Source: Chloroflexota bacterium (GTDB taxonomy: Bacteria > Chloroflexota > Anaerolineae > UBA1429). Taken from it: a DNA stretch of 6,276 nt. This document shows, in pieces, positions 1-5,422 of the stretch (within the stretch, counting starts at the first letter, position 1; the number at the start of each line of letters is the position of its first letter). The position numbers were made by a program, and so were the translations under genes. A model generated the notes under the pieces. That model was given only the letters and a program-made list of their open reading frames with translations. It ran no database searches and was not told the origin of the DNA. The stretch covers positions 1 through 6,276 of the forward strand of contig JAAZBY010000016.1 in assembly GCA_012513595.1 (NCBI GenBank). Reading direction: 5' to 3'.

Positions 1-1094
1 GGGTTGTCCTTCAGGGGCAGCCCGCCGGCCAGGCGGATGGGCAGCCGGTACTCCTCGGCGATCTGGACGATCGTGGCGCGGTAGGCATCTAGGTTGCGCG
101 CCAGCAGGCAGAGGTCGTCCGGCCGGTTGGGCGCCCGTAATAGCTCCGACTTGAGCCAGCGCAGCGCCACGCGCACCTCGGCGGCCCGGTCGGGCGCCTC
201 GATCATGACCAGGGTCTCGTGCGGGTCGGGCGCGGGAGCGCTGCCGGCGGAGAAGAAGAAGCGGCGCAGGTGGCCCAGGGCGCCCGCAGGCCCCGCCGGT
301 TGGCCATCGGCAGCGTGGCGGGGTGTGTAGCGTGCCGACGTGCCGAGCATCTCCTCGAGCTCCTGCAGGCGCAGGTTGGGGCGGTCTCCGAGGAGCCCCG
401 CAGCACTCTCGGGCGCCGATGTGACGGCCACCACGACGCGCACCCCCGCGTCGCCAAGTTGCCGCAGGAAGGTCGCCTCCAGTGGGGTTAACGCGTCAAA
501 GCCGTCGGCAACGACTAGCGTCTCCCCCAGCCCAACGGCGCCGGCCCCGTCCTGCGCCGCCCGTAGCGCGGCCCAGCCCAGGCCCTCGTCGTCTTCCCAG
601 GCGTTCAGGGCCAGGTACTCCTCATAGGCGGAGTAAATGGCAGCCAGGTCGCGCAGGCGCGGCGTAGCGCCAATGTTGCCCACACCGCTTCGGAACGCCG
701 CTGCGTCAACCAGCGAGGCGCGCAGCGCCCCAACGAGAGACTGCAGCGCGCTGACGAACCCCGGCCGGTTGCGCAGGCTGCCCAGGTGCTCGAGCGGGAC
801 GCGGTCGAGCAAAACGCGCAGCAGGCGGTACTGCACGGCGTCACCAATGTGTGTGTGCGCCACGCCGGCCCCGGTGAGGCAGGCGGCGTAGAGGCGGTAG
901 AACGTCCCCACGCGGACGCCCAGCGCTCCCTGGCCCCTCGCCGCCAGGCGACGGCGCCAGGAGGCCTCCTGGAGGAGGCCGGGCACCACAACCCAGGGGC
1001 ACTGCGCGAGCCCGCGGGCTGCGCGCAGTGCCTCCTCCACGCAGAATGTGGTCTTGCCGCTGGCGGCCTGGCCTACGTAAAGCTCGACGGGCAT
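1..1094 (-). CDS. AddB-like ATP-dependent nuclease/helicase subunit, N-terminal part (runs off left edge)
   Basis: The reading frame stays open from an ATG at 1094 to the window edge: 364 complete codons plus 2 nt. The N-terminus carries a Walker A motif (GQAASGKT, residues 8-15) directly after a short beta strand, as in AddB and related superfamily 1 helicase-like subunits. Residues 194-206 (VVADGFDALTPLE) match the AddB DGF..TP segment where an active helicase would have a Walker B DE pair; no glutamate follows the aspartate, as expected of AddB. Residues 328-364 (LCLLARNLDAYR, then LPIRLAGG.PLKDN) resemble the family's motif IV region. AddB works with AddA in resecting double-strand breaks for RecA recombination; this is family knowledge. 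The C-terminal PD-(D/E)XK nuclease and Fe-S cysteines, expected in a protein of about 1000 residues, would lie outside the window, so the nuclease is inferred. A GGGAGGA ribosome site 4 nt upstream supports the start. An alternative is another RexB or PD-(D/E)XK helicase-like protein. Confidence 0.82.
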   Translation of the reverse strand, partial: MPVELYVGQAASGKTTFCVEEALRAARGLAQCPWVVVPGLLQEASWRRRLAARGQGALGVRVGTFYRLYAACLTGAGVAHTHIGDAVQYRLLRVLLDRVPLEHLGSLRNRPGFVSALQSLVGALRASLVDAAAFRSGVGNIGATPRLRDLAAIYSAYEEYLALNAWEDDEGLGWAALRAAQDGAGAVGLGETLVVADGFDALTPLEATFLRQLGDAGVRVVVAVTSAPESAAGLLGDRPNLRLQELEEMLGTSARYTPRHAADGQPAGPAGALGHLRRFFFSAGSAPAPDPHETLVMIEAPDRAAEVRVALRWLKSELLRAPNRPDDLCLLARNLDAYRATIVQIAEEYRLPIRLAGGLPLKDN

Positions 1095-1098
1095 CTGT

Positions 1099-1105
1099 TC
1101 CTCCC
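1099..1105 (-). promoter_or_regulatory. Ribosome binding site of the AddB-like gene
   Basis: GGGAGGA on the minus strand lies 4 nt before the ATG at 1094. It is close to the ideal anti-16S complement and fixes the start of a gene whose 3' end is not in the window. Confidence 0.75.
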
Positions 1106-1135
1106 GATAGGGTGGCTGTGCACTCTTCTCGTGCC

Positions 1136-1165
1136 ATGGTACCCGAACCTGGCGGCGGCCGGCAA
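1136..1165 (-). promoter_or_regulatory. Candidate sigma70-type promoter for the AddB-like gene
   Basis: On the minus strand a -35-like TTGCCG (1160-1165) is followed after 18 nt by a -10-like TACCAT (1136-1141). Each matches consensus at 4 of 6 positions. The implied transcript start is about 30 nt before the ATG. In such GC-rich DNA matches of this quality can arise by chance, so this is only a candidate. Confidence 0.3.
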
Positions 1166-1217
1166 GCCGCCCCGCGCCCGGCGAGGGAAGCGACCTGCGC
1201 GGCGCCCGCTGGGCCAT

Positions 1218-1246
1218 TTGCGATGTGCGGGTACGCTCCGTATACT
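1218..1246 (+). promoter_or_regulatory. Candidate sigma70-type promoter of the glycosyltransferase/YkoP operon
   Basis: TTGCGA (1218-1223, 4 of 6 matches to TTGACA) and TATACT (1241-1246, 5 of 6 matches to TATAAT) are separated by exactly 17 nt. AT-rich hexamers are rare in this GC-rich stretch. The element lies in the divergent gap upstream of the glycosyltransferase. Transcription would start near 1253 and leave a leader of about 115 nt that contains a long stem-loop. Confidence 0.55.
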
Positions 1247-1267
1247 GGGTCCGCGCCACCCGGCGGT

Positions 1268-1320
1268 CCAGCAGAGTGCGGGGCGCTCGCAGCCAGCGAG
1301 GGGCCCCAGCTGCGCTCTGG
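1268..1320 (+). promoter_or_regulatory. Long imperfect stem-loop in the glycosyltransferase mRNA leader
   Basis: Four nested paired blocks stack into one interrupted hairpin: 1268-1270 with 1318-1320, 1274-1279 with 1312-1317 (one G-U pair), 1280-1284 with 1303-1307, and 1286-1290 with 1296-1300, closing a 5-nt AGCCA loop. That is about 19 pairs with small bulges. It begins roughly 15 nt after the predicted transcript start and ends 37 nt before the ribosome site. The upstream gene points away, so it is not an upstream terminator; a leader regulatory or stabilising structure is the inference. No known riboswitch class is recognised. GC-rich DNA makes such pairing easier by chance. Confidence 0.4.
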
Positions 1321-1356
1321 CCGTTGAGCGCGCCATACACCCCCACAGCCCTAGTC

Positions 1357-1363
1357 GAGAGGA
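1357..1363 (+). promoter_or_regulatory. Ribosome binding site that fixes the glycosyltransferase start
   Basis: GAGAGGA lies 4 nt before the ATG at 1368. It decides between this start and far upstream in-frame start codons, whose extra sequence would overlap the divergent gene and the promoter region. Confidence 0.7.
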
Positions 1364-1367
1364 ACCT

Positions 1368-2132
1368 ATGTCAGAGAGGACCACTGACGCGCCTTCCGGG
1401 CGCCCTGCCGTCGACCGTCGCGAGGCGGAGCCCGCGCCCCACTCGGCGCGCATCCTGGCCCTGATCCCGGCCTGGAATGAAGCCCCGACGCTCGGCCCTA
1501 TCGTGACGGCCGTCCGTGAGATGCTCCCCGTGCTGGTTGTCGACGACGGCTCGACGGACGCCACCGCCGAGGTGGCCAGGCGCTCCGGCGCCATAGTCGT
1601 CTCGCATGAGGTCAACCGCCGCAAGGGCGCCGCCCTGATGACCGGTTTTGCCTGGGCCCTCGAGCAGGGCTACGACGCGGTCGTGACGCTCGATGCCGAC
1701 GGTCAACACGACCCTGCCGACCTGAGCAGCCTGCTGAGCGCCTTCCGCGACGGGGCTGGCGACCTGATCATCGGTGAGCGCACCTTCTCTGAGATGCCCT
1801 TCCCCCGCTGGTTCACGACGCCGCTGGGCTCACGCGTCTTGTCTTGCGCCCTGGGCGTTCGCGTCACCGACAACCAGTCCGGCTATCGGGTGCTCTCGCG
1901 TCGCTTTCTGGAGGCGATGCGCCTCACCAGCACCGGCTTTGAGATGGAAGTCGAGATGATCTGGGAAGCCATCCGACTCGGCCTGCCGATCGGCTGGGTG
2001 CCGATCCGCACTATCTATCTTCCCGAGCGCAAGTCAGGCTTCCACCCACTGAAGGACTCGGCCCGCTTCCTGCGCATGGTCTGGCACATCTGGCGGCAAC
2101 GCCGGCGCCACGAGGCGGCCTTGCGGGCCTAG
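1368..2132 (+). CDS. Family 2 glycosyltransferase, DPM1/polyprenyl-phosphate sugar transferase-like
   Basis: This 254-residue protein has a GT-A nucleotide-sugar fold. Residues 30-38 (LALIPAWNE) are the typical first strand and N/E motif, DDGSTD is at 59-64, and the metal-binding DxD lies in DADGQHDP at 109-116. A DNQSGYR segment at 168-174 and FEMEVEM at 191-197 are typical of the DPM1-like/DPG synthase branch, which moves a sugar from GDP- or UDP-sugar to a polyprenyl phosphate. No membrane segments are present, so it is a stand-alone catalytic domain acting at the inner face of the membrane. The first 26 residues are low-complexity and probably not part of the fold. The frame is open far upstream, but the ATG at 1368 has the ribosome site and follows a promoter. 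It is the first gene of an operon with the YkoP-like gene 20 bp downstream. Donor and acceptor cannot be read from the sequence. Confidence 0.9.
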   Translation: MSERTTDAPSGRPAVDRREAEPAPHSARILALIPAWNEAPTLGPIVTAVREMLPVLVVDDGSTDATAEVARRSGAIVVSHEVNRRKGAALMTGFAWALEQGYDAVVTLDADGQHDPADLSSLLSAFRDGAGDLIIGERTFSEMPFPRWFTTPLGSRVLSCALGVRVTDNQSGYRVLSRRFLEAMRLTSTGFEMEVEMIWEAIRLGLPIGWVPIRTIYLPERKSGFHPLKDSARFLRMVWHIWRQRRRHEAALRA

Positions 2133-2140
2133 CAGCCACG

Positions 2141-2147
2141 GGGAGGA
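2141..2147 (+). promoter_or_regulatory. Ribosome binding site for the GTG-started YkoP-like gene
   Basis: GGGAGGA lies 5 nt before the GTG at 2153 and within the 20-bp gap after the glycosyltransferase stop. It supports a GTG start and independent ribosome loading on a shared transcript. Confidence 0.75.
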
Positions 2148-2152
2148 ACTGC

Positions 2153-2767
2153 GTGGAAAGGGCCAAGGACGACCTGCTCAACCGCATCGTGCGGGCGGTG
2201 GACGACGCCCAGCGCCGCCGCCTGGGGATCATGGCGATCGCCGACGACCCCGAGTGCATCTTTCGCCTGGCCAAGGGGTACTCAGCGCACGGCTTCTGCC
2301 TGCCCGATGGAACGCAGGTCAGCCGTGGTGACCCGGTGGCGGTGCTGCACCTGTGGGGGGAGCGCATGCCGCCCATTCCGCCGGAAGGCGCAGACCTGGC
2401 CTGGGCCAAGCGGACCCAGCGCCTGCTCATACACTCGATGGGCGCGGTGGCGCGCGAGGTGCGCGACAACCCCCTGCTGGCAGACGCCCTAGCCCTGGGG
2501 AACCAGGCCAGCCTGCCGTTTTCGACCGGCACCACCAGGATGCTAGAGCGGCTGGGCTTTGCCTTCCTGGAGACGCAAGATGGCCAGCGTCCGCTGGCCC
2601 GGCTCATGGCCCGCCTCTCTCAGGTGTGGACGCGCCTGCTGCGGCGCGCCTACAACGCTGCCTCTCTGCGCGATCGGGATGCCAAGGCCTACGAGACCCG
2701 CCCCATGTGGATGAGCCGCGCCGCCCTGCTGGACCGTTACGCCCGCCCGAAGCAGTCTGCGTCCTGA
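2153..2767 (+). CDS. YkoP-like domain protein of unknown biochemical function
   Basis: This 204-residue protein starts at GTG with a strong ribosome site. I assign it tentatively to the YkoP-like family from the conserved core: a short strand region (CIFRLAKGYSAHGFCLPDG, 35-53), then GDPVAVLHLWGERMPPIP (59-76) and DLAWA (81-85), followed by a mostly helical half. No signal peptide, membrane segment, metal site or nucleotide-binding motif is apparent, so it is probably cytosolic. YkoP-type proteins are known near or fused to polysaccharide deacetylases and glycosyltransferases, and here it follows a glycosyltransferase and faces a deacetylase gene. A role in surface glycan or lipid-sugar metabolism is therefore inferred from context, not from catalytic residues. 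The C-terminal 60 residues are rich in Arg and Ala and could contact acidic partners or the membrane. The gene model is sound; the family name is less sure. Confidence 0.62.
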   Translation: MERAKDDLLNRIVRAVDDAQRRRLGIMAIADDPECIFRLAKGYSAHGFCLPDGTQVSRGDPVAVLHLWGERMPPIPPEGADLAWAKRTQRLLIHSMGAVAREVRDNPLLADALALGNQASLPFSTGTTRMLERLGFAFLETQDGQRPLARLMARLSQVWTRLLRRAYNAASLRDRDAKAYETRPMWMSRAALLDRYARPKQSAS

Positions 2768-2768
2768 C

Positions 2769-2799
2769 GGGGCGGCGCCAGCACGGCAACGGCCGCTCC
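2769..2799. terminator. Hairpin between convergent genes, possible bidirectional terminator
   Basis: GGGGCGGC (2769-2776) pairs with GCCGCTCC (2792-2799), giving 8 pairs including one G-U, with a 15-nt loop that can partly pair again. It fills the 31-bp gap between the YkoP-like stop and the deacetylase stop, where a shared terminator is expected. Neither strand shows a U-tract, so intrinsic termination would be weak. Confidence 0.3.
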
Positions 2800-3734
2800 T
2801 AGAGCAGGGCAGAGTCGCTGGCGGCCAGCTCCAGCAAGGGCTGCTCGGCCTGCAGCCACTCGCGAACCGTGGTGAAGGACCGCCCTTCCACCAGCATGGC
2901 CAGCCGACGCGCGTTACGCGAGCGCCCCACGTTTAGCCCCCAGCGCATCACCCGCACCCGCAGTGACTCGTCGGGAAGCGGCACACGCAGTTCCTCGCTG
3001 TCCAGATCATGCGGGTGCAGGTAGAGGATGGCCGGGTAGCCCTGCGCGTTGGCGTCCTGCATCGTACGCCGGAAGAAGCGCAGTGGCAGGAACCTCAGGA
3101 AGGCGCCTCCCGCCAGCGGCAGCCGCAGGCCCAGGACTTGGATCGTCGTGGTGGGCACCTCGTACATGGTCGATCCGTCGAACCGCAGCACGTGCGGGTG
3201 CCGTGGCGCGTCAGACCAGCCGTCCCAACCGGGAAAGCGGTAGAACACCGGATGGCAGGGGTACACGCTCGCGTCGTACACCAGACCTAGCTCCGCCGGG
3301 AGCGGCAGCGCCCACTGTGAGCGGCGCGTGATGGAAAAGTACGGCGCCCGAAAGCCCAACACCCGCTTGCCGAGAGCGTCCTGCACCGCGTCGAGGGCGC
3401 GCACCACGTCATCGCGGAACTGGTCGGGCGTCATCGCGTAGACGGGGCGATGCGCAAAGCCGTGGACGGCCACCTCATGCCCCTGCGCATCGATCTCGCG
3501 CACCAGGTGGGGGTAGCTCTGGGCCACCGAGCCCAGGACAAAGCAGGTCGTGCGAACGCCCAGGTCCGCAAGGATGCCGAGCAGCCGCCTCGTGTTGGTA
3601 ACCACCCGCTCGCTGGGCGGAACCATCGCCCGCGTGGCCGTACGCTCCGGGTAGAAAACGTCCGGCGCGGACTGTCGCCAGTCCTCAATGTCCAGAGTGA
3701 GTATGTTGGGTTGGGTTCCCTCACGGTGCAACAC
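2799..3734 (-). CDS. Polysaccharide deacetylase with DUF3473-type C-terminus (NodB-homology domain)
   Basis: This 311-residue protein has the carbohydrate esterase 4/NodB signatures: TLDIEDW at 13-19 (catalytic base and metal Asp region), TTCFVLG at 62-68, GHEVAVHGFAH at 85-95 with the metal-binding HxxxH, and FRAPYFS at 128-134. The later blocks YDASVYP (153-159), EVPTTT (192-197), LPLAGGAFLRFLP (205-217) and LYLHPHDLD (237-245) fit the DUF3473-bearing subgroup, also found in exosortase (XrtA) loci. Such enzymes remove N-acetyl groups from amino sugars in polysaccharides. No signal peptide is seen, so it may act in the cytoplasm on a precursor. The GTG at 3734 is the only good in-frame start before a stop at 3789; its GGAG lies 11 nt upstream, so the exact start is uncertain. 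The NIPSNAP gene lies 54 bp upstream in the same direction. No exosortase or PEP-CTERM gene is in the window. Confidence 0.87.
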   Translation of the reverse strand: MLHREGTQPNILTLDIEDWRQSAPDVFYPERTATRAMVPPSERVVTNTRRLLGILADLGVRTTCFVLGSVAQSYPHLVREIDAQGHEVAVHGFAHRPVYAMTPDQFRDDVVRALDAVQDALGKRVLGFRAPYFSITRRSQWALPLPAELGLVYDASVYPCHPVFYRFPGWDGWSDAPRHPHVLRFDGSTMYEVPTTTIQVLGLRLPLAGGAFLRFLPLRFFRRTMQDANAQGYPAILYLHPHDLDSEELRVPLPDESLRVRVMRWGLNVGRSRNARRLAMLVEGRSFTTVREWLQAEQPLLELAASDSALL

Positions 3735-3756
3735 GGCAGGTAACGCTCCAAAGGCA

Positions 3757-3780
3757 GCGCGTGCGCCTGGGGCGCCGCGC
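3757..3780 (-). other. Short hairpin in the NIPSNAP-deacetylase intercistronic gap
   Basis: Outer arms 3757-3760/3777-3780 and inner arms 3763-3767/3771-3775 pair around a 3-nt loop, with a small internal bulge. The hairpin sits in the 54-bp gap between two same-strand genes and could reduce read-through or protect an mRNA end. There is no U-tract. Chance pairing of GC repeats is a real alternative. Confidence 0.25.
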
Positions 3781-3788
3781 CGTAGGCC

Positions 3789-4118
3789 CTACTGCAGCGG
3801 CGAGTACGCCGTCGGGGTCAGAATCTTGCTTTCCACCTGTGCCACGATCGCACCGTTCTTCTCGCTTTCCGCCTTGGCGGCCAGCCATTCGGGATCGTCA
3901 CGGAAGGCGGCAAAAGAGGCGTCGCGGGCGGCCTGGTCCTGGTGGGCCAGTATGTACACGAGCTCGTCGATCGGATGGCCGTTCTCGACGGTGCGCCAAA
4001 AGCCGACGATCTGCATGCCGTGCTTGGCAAACAGGCGCAGGGTCACCTGCGAGAACCGGCGTTCGATGTCGGGCATGCGCCCCGGCACAATCGTGTAGGT
4101 GCGGAGTTCGTAGATCAC
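3789..4118 (-). CDS. NIPSNAP family protein
   Basis: The 109-residue product begins M-IYELRTYTIVPGRMPD, the characteristic NIPSNAP opening, and matches the usual size of bacterial single-domain members (about 100-110 residues). IVGFWRTVENG (37-47), DELVYILAH (51-59) and the AFRDDPEW segment (71-78) complete the dimeric alpha/beta-barrel (ferredoxin-like) pattern. Bacterial NIPSNAP proteins are soluble and their biochemical role is mostly unknown, so no reaction is assigned. The start is GTG at 4118, because GAGGAGG lies 5 nt upstream and the family motif begins exactly there; a longer in-frame version from 4259 would add 47 low-complexity residues and cross the promoter. It is the first gene of a minus-strand unit that continues into the polysaccharide deacetylase and is divergent from the alcohol dehydrogenase. 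Confidence 0.88.
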   Translation of the reverse strand: MIYELRTYTIVPGRMPDIERRFSQVTLRLFAKHGMQIVGFWRTVENGHPIDELVYILAHQDQAARDASFAAFRDDPEWLAAKAESEKNGAIVAQVESKILTPTAYSPLQ

Positions 4119-4123
4119 GGACG

Positions 4124-4130
4124 CCTCCTC
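4124..4130 (-). promoter_or_regulatory. Ribosome binding site that fixes the NIPSNAP start
   Basis: GAGGAGG on the minus strand lies 5 nt before the GTG at 4118. It favours this GTG over the upstream in-frame start at 4259. Confidence 0.75.
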
Positions 4131-4148
4131 GGGATCGCTGTTCTCACT

Positions 4149-4170
4149 CGCGGCCTCATCTGCGGCCGCG
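4149..4170 (-). promoter_or_regulatory. Inverted repeat at the predicted NIPSNAP transcript start
   Basis: CGCGGCC (4149-4155) and GGCCGCG (4164-4170) form a perfect 7-bp inverted repeat around 8 nt. It covers the transcript start predicted from the promoter at 4174-4202, so it could be an operator or a 5'-end mRNA hairpin. No regulator gene is adjacent. Confidence 0.3.
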
Positions 4171-4173
4171 CCT

Positions 4174-4202
4174 AGCATACTCGCGCGCCAACCGCGGGTC
4201 AA
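4174..4202 (-). promoter_or_regulatory. Sigma70-type promoter of the NIPSNAP-deacetylase unit
   Basis: On the minus strand TTGACC (4197-4202, 5 of 6 matches) is followed after exactly 17 nt by TATGCT (4174-4179, 4 of 6). Transcription would start near 4167 and give a leader of about 50 nt with a well-placed ribosome site. It is one of the two best promoter matches in the window. Confidence 0.6.
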
Positions 4203-4278
4203 CTCGTGTGGCCCGCTCAGCCGCCTGGGTCGCCCGCCCCGTCGGAACGGAGGAGACATCGCGCAGGGCGCAGGGCCG

Positions 4279-4287
4279 TGGTATCAT
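4279..4287 (+). promoter_or_regulatory. Candidate extended -10 promoter of the alcohol dehydrogenase gene
   Basis: TGG followed by TATCAT (4282-4287, 5 of 6 matches to TATAAT) forms an extended -10 element. There is no convincing -35 at 16-18 nt, which extended -10 promoters can tolerate. The transcript would begin near 4294, about 45 nt before the ATG. Confidence 0.4.
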
Positions 4288-4326
4288 GCAGCGCGTCGCC
4301 CCCAGGGCGCCTGCCACCCCCACACA

Positions 4327-4332
4327 GAGGAG
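4327..4332 (+). promoter_or_regulatory. Ribosome binding site of the alcohol dehydrogenase gene
   Basis: GAGGAG lies 6 nt before the ATG at 4339, supporting that start. Confidence 0.7.
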
Positions 4333-4338
4333 CACGGC

Positions 4339-5355
4339 ATGAAGAAGATCGTGATCAGCGGTCCGCAGCGCGCCGAGGTCATCGAGGTGCCCGATCCGTC
4401 CCCCCGGGAGGACTGGGCCGTCGTCAAGATACACGTAGCACCCATGTGCACCGAGTACAAGGCCTGGTTGGCCGGGCGCGAGGCGCACTACCTCGGGCAT
4501 GAGGCGGTTGGCGAGGTAGTTGCCGTCGCCCAGCCGGGCAAGGTGTGCGTCGGCGATCGCGTGGTCGTGATGCCACAGTATCCCTGCGGGCGTTGCCCCC
4601 TCTGCATTGCCGGCGACTATATCTACTGTGAGAACACGGTGGACGTCGCTCGGTTCCTCGGCGGCCGCGAGGGAACCGCCACGTACGCCCAGTACGTCGT
4701 CAAGCCCGGTTGGTTGCTACCCCATATCCCCGAGGACATGTCGTACGAGGCGGCCAGCCTGGCCCTCTGCGCCCTGGGACCCTCGTTCGGGGCTTTCGAG
4801 CAGATGAACCTGGGTGCCTTTGACACGGTCCTGATCACCGGCCTGGGGCCGGTCGGCCTTGGGGCCGTGGTCAACGCCAAGTTCCGCGGGGCGCGGGTCA
4901 TCGCGGTGGAATCGATCCCCTATCGCGCCGCGCGAGCCCGGCTACTCGGCGCCGATCACATCGTCGATCCGCGCGCGCCCGACGCGCTAGCCGAGATCCG
5001 TGAGCTCACCGGCGGGGTGGGCGTGGACGCGGCGCTGGACTGTGCGGGCGCCGCGGCGGCCGAGCGCCTGTGCATCGACGCGACCCGCCGCCGTGGGCAG
5101 GTGACCTTTGTGGGCGAATGCGGCGATGAACTGGCCTTACGCGCCAGCCCCGACCTGATCCGCAAGGGGCTGACGGTGCGCGGCTCCTGGCACTACAACC
5201 TGACCCTCTACCCGCGCGTGCTGCAGGTCATCCAGGGCTCGCCGGTGATCGCGCAGATCATCAGCCACGTGTTGCCCATGTCTCGCGCCCAAGACGCGCT
5301 GGCGCTGACGGCCTCGCACGAGTGCGCCAAGGTGCTGCTCAAGCCCTGGGAGTGA
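4339..5355 (+). CDS. Zinc-dependent alcohol dehydrogenase family protein (medium-chain dehydrogenase/reductase)
   Basis: This 338-residue protein has the two-domain MDR layout. Catalytic zinc ligands are likely Cys37 (APMCTEYK) and His54 with Glu55 (LGHEAVGEV); Cys144 (LALCALGP) sits where the third ligand is expected. Structural zinc is bound by Cys83, Cys86, Cys89 and Cys97 (CGRCPLC...C). The Rossmann motif GLGPVGLG is at 168-175, and the second strand ends in an acidic residue (VIAVES, Glu191), which favours NAD(H) over NADP(H). It should oxidise or reduce an alcohol or polyol; the substrate cannot be read. The stretch between Cys37 and His54 is shorter than in typical sorbitol- or threonine-dehydrogenase-like members, suggesting a distinct subfamily. 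The ATG has a good ribosome site, the gene is transcribed alone from a divergent region, and a GC hairpin follows its stop. The cytosol is the expected location. Confidence 0.9.
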   Translation: MKKIVISGPQRAEVIEVPDPSPREDWAVVKIHVAPMCTEYKAWLAGREAHYLGHEAVGEVVAVAQPGKVCVGDRVVVMPQYPCGRCPLCIAGDYIYCENTVDVARFLGGREGTATYAQYVVKPGWLLPHIPEDMSYEAASLALCALGPSFGAFEQMNLGAFDTVLITGLGPVGLGAVVNAKFRGARVIAVESIPYRAARARLLGADHIVDPRAPDALAEIRELTGGVGVDAALDCAGAAAAERLCIDATRRRGQVTFVGECGDELALRASPDLIRKGLTVRGSWHYNLTLYPRVLQVIQGSPVIAQIISHVLPMSRAQDALALTASHECAKVLLKPWE

Positions 5356-5360
5356 GGCGA

Positions 5361-5396
5361 GCCCCGCGCCGGGCGCTGCGGGCACGCCCGCGGGGC
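5361..5396 (+). terminator. GC-rich hairpin after the alcohol dehydrogenase
   Basis: GCCCCGCG (5361-5368) pairs perfectly with CGCGGGGC (5389-5396). Inside it, GGCG (5372-5375) pairs with CGCC (5385-5388) around a 9-nt loop. The structure starts 5 nt after the stop codon, the right place for a terminator. No T-tract follows, so it may instead be a 3'-end stabilising hairpin or work with Rho. Confidence 0.45.
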
Positions 5397-5422
5397 AAGC
5401 GGGCAAAGCCGTCGCAGGTGAC

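Noticed and set aside
605..991. Minus-strand open frame inside the AddB-like gene region
   Set aside because: It is a different frame of the same strand as the AddB-like gene, rich in Arg, Ala, Ser and Pro with no recognisable motif; a shadow of GC-rich coding sequence.
786..1367. N-terminal extension of the glycosyltransferase back to 786
   Set aside because: The added 194 residues overlap the AddB-like gene on the other strand and the promoter region, show no family similarity, and the ATG at 1368 has its own ribosome site.
1073..1624. 183-residue minus-strand open frame across the divergent gap and glycosyltransferase
   Set aside because: Its composition is that of a shadow frame and it overlaps the strongly supported glycosyltransferase and both promoter candidates.
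2011..2607. 198-residue minus-strand open frame opposite the glycosyltransferase and YkoP-like genes
   Set aside because: It is antisense to two supported genes and reads as low-complexity Ser/Arg/Ala sequence without a domain.
2799..3734. Exosortase/PEP-CTERM surface system suggested by the DUF3473-type deacetylase
   Set aside because: No exosortase, PEP-CTERM protein or associated glycan genes are in the window, and this deacetylase type also occurs outside such loci.
4119..4259. N-terminal extension of the NIPSNAP protein to 4259
   Set aside because: The NIPSNAP family motif starts exactly at the GTG at 4118, which has a strong ribosome site; the extension is low-complexity and covers the promoter.
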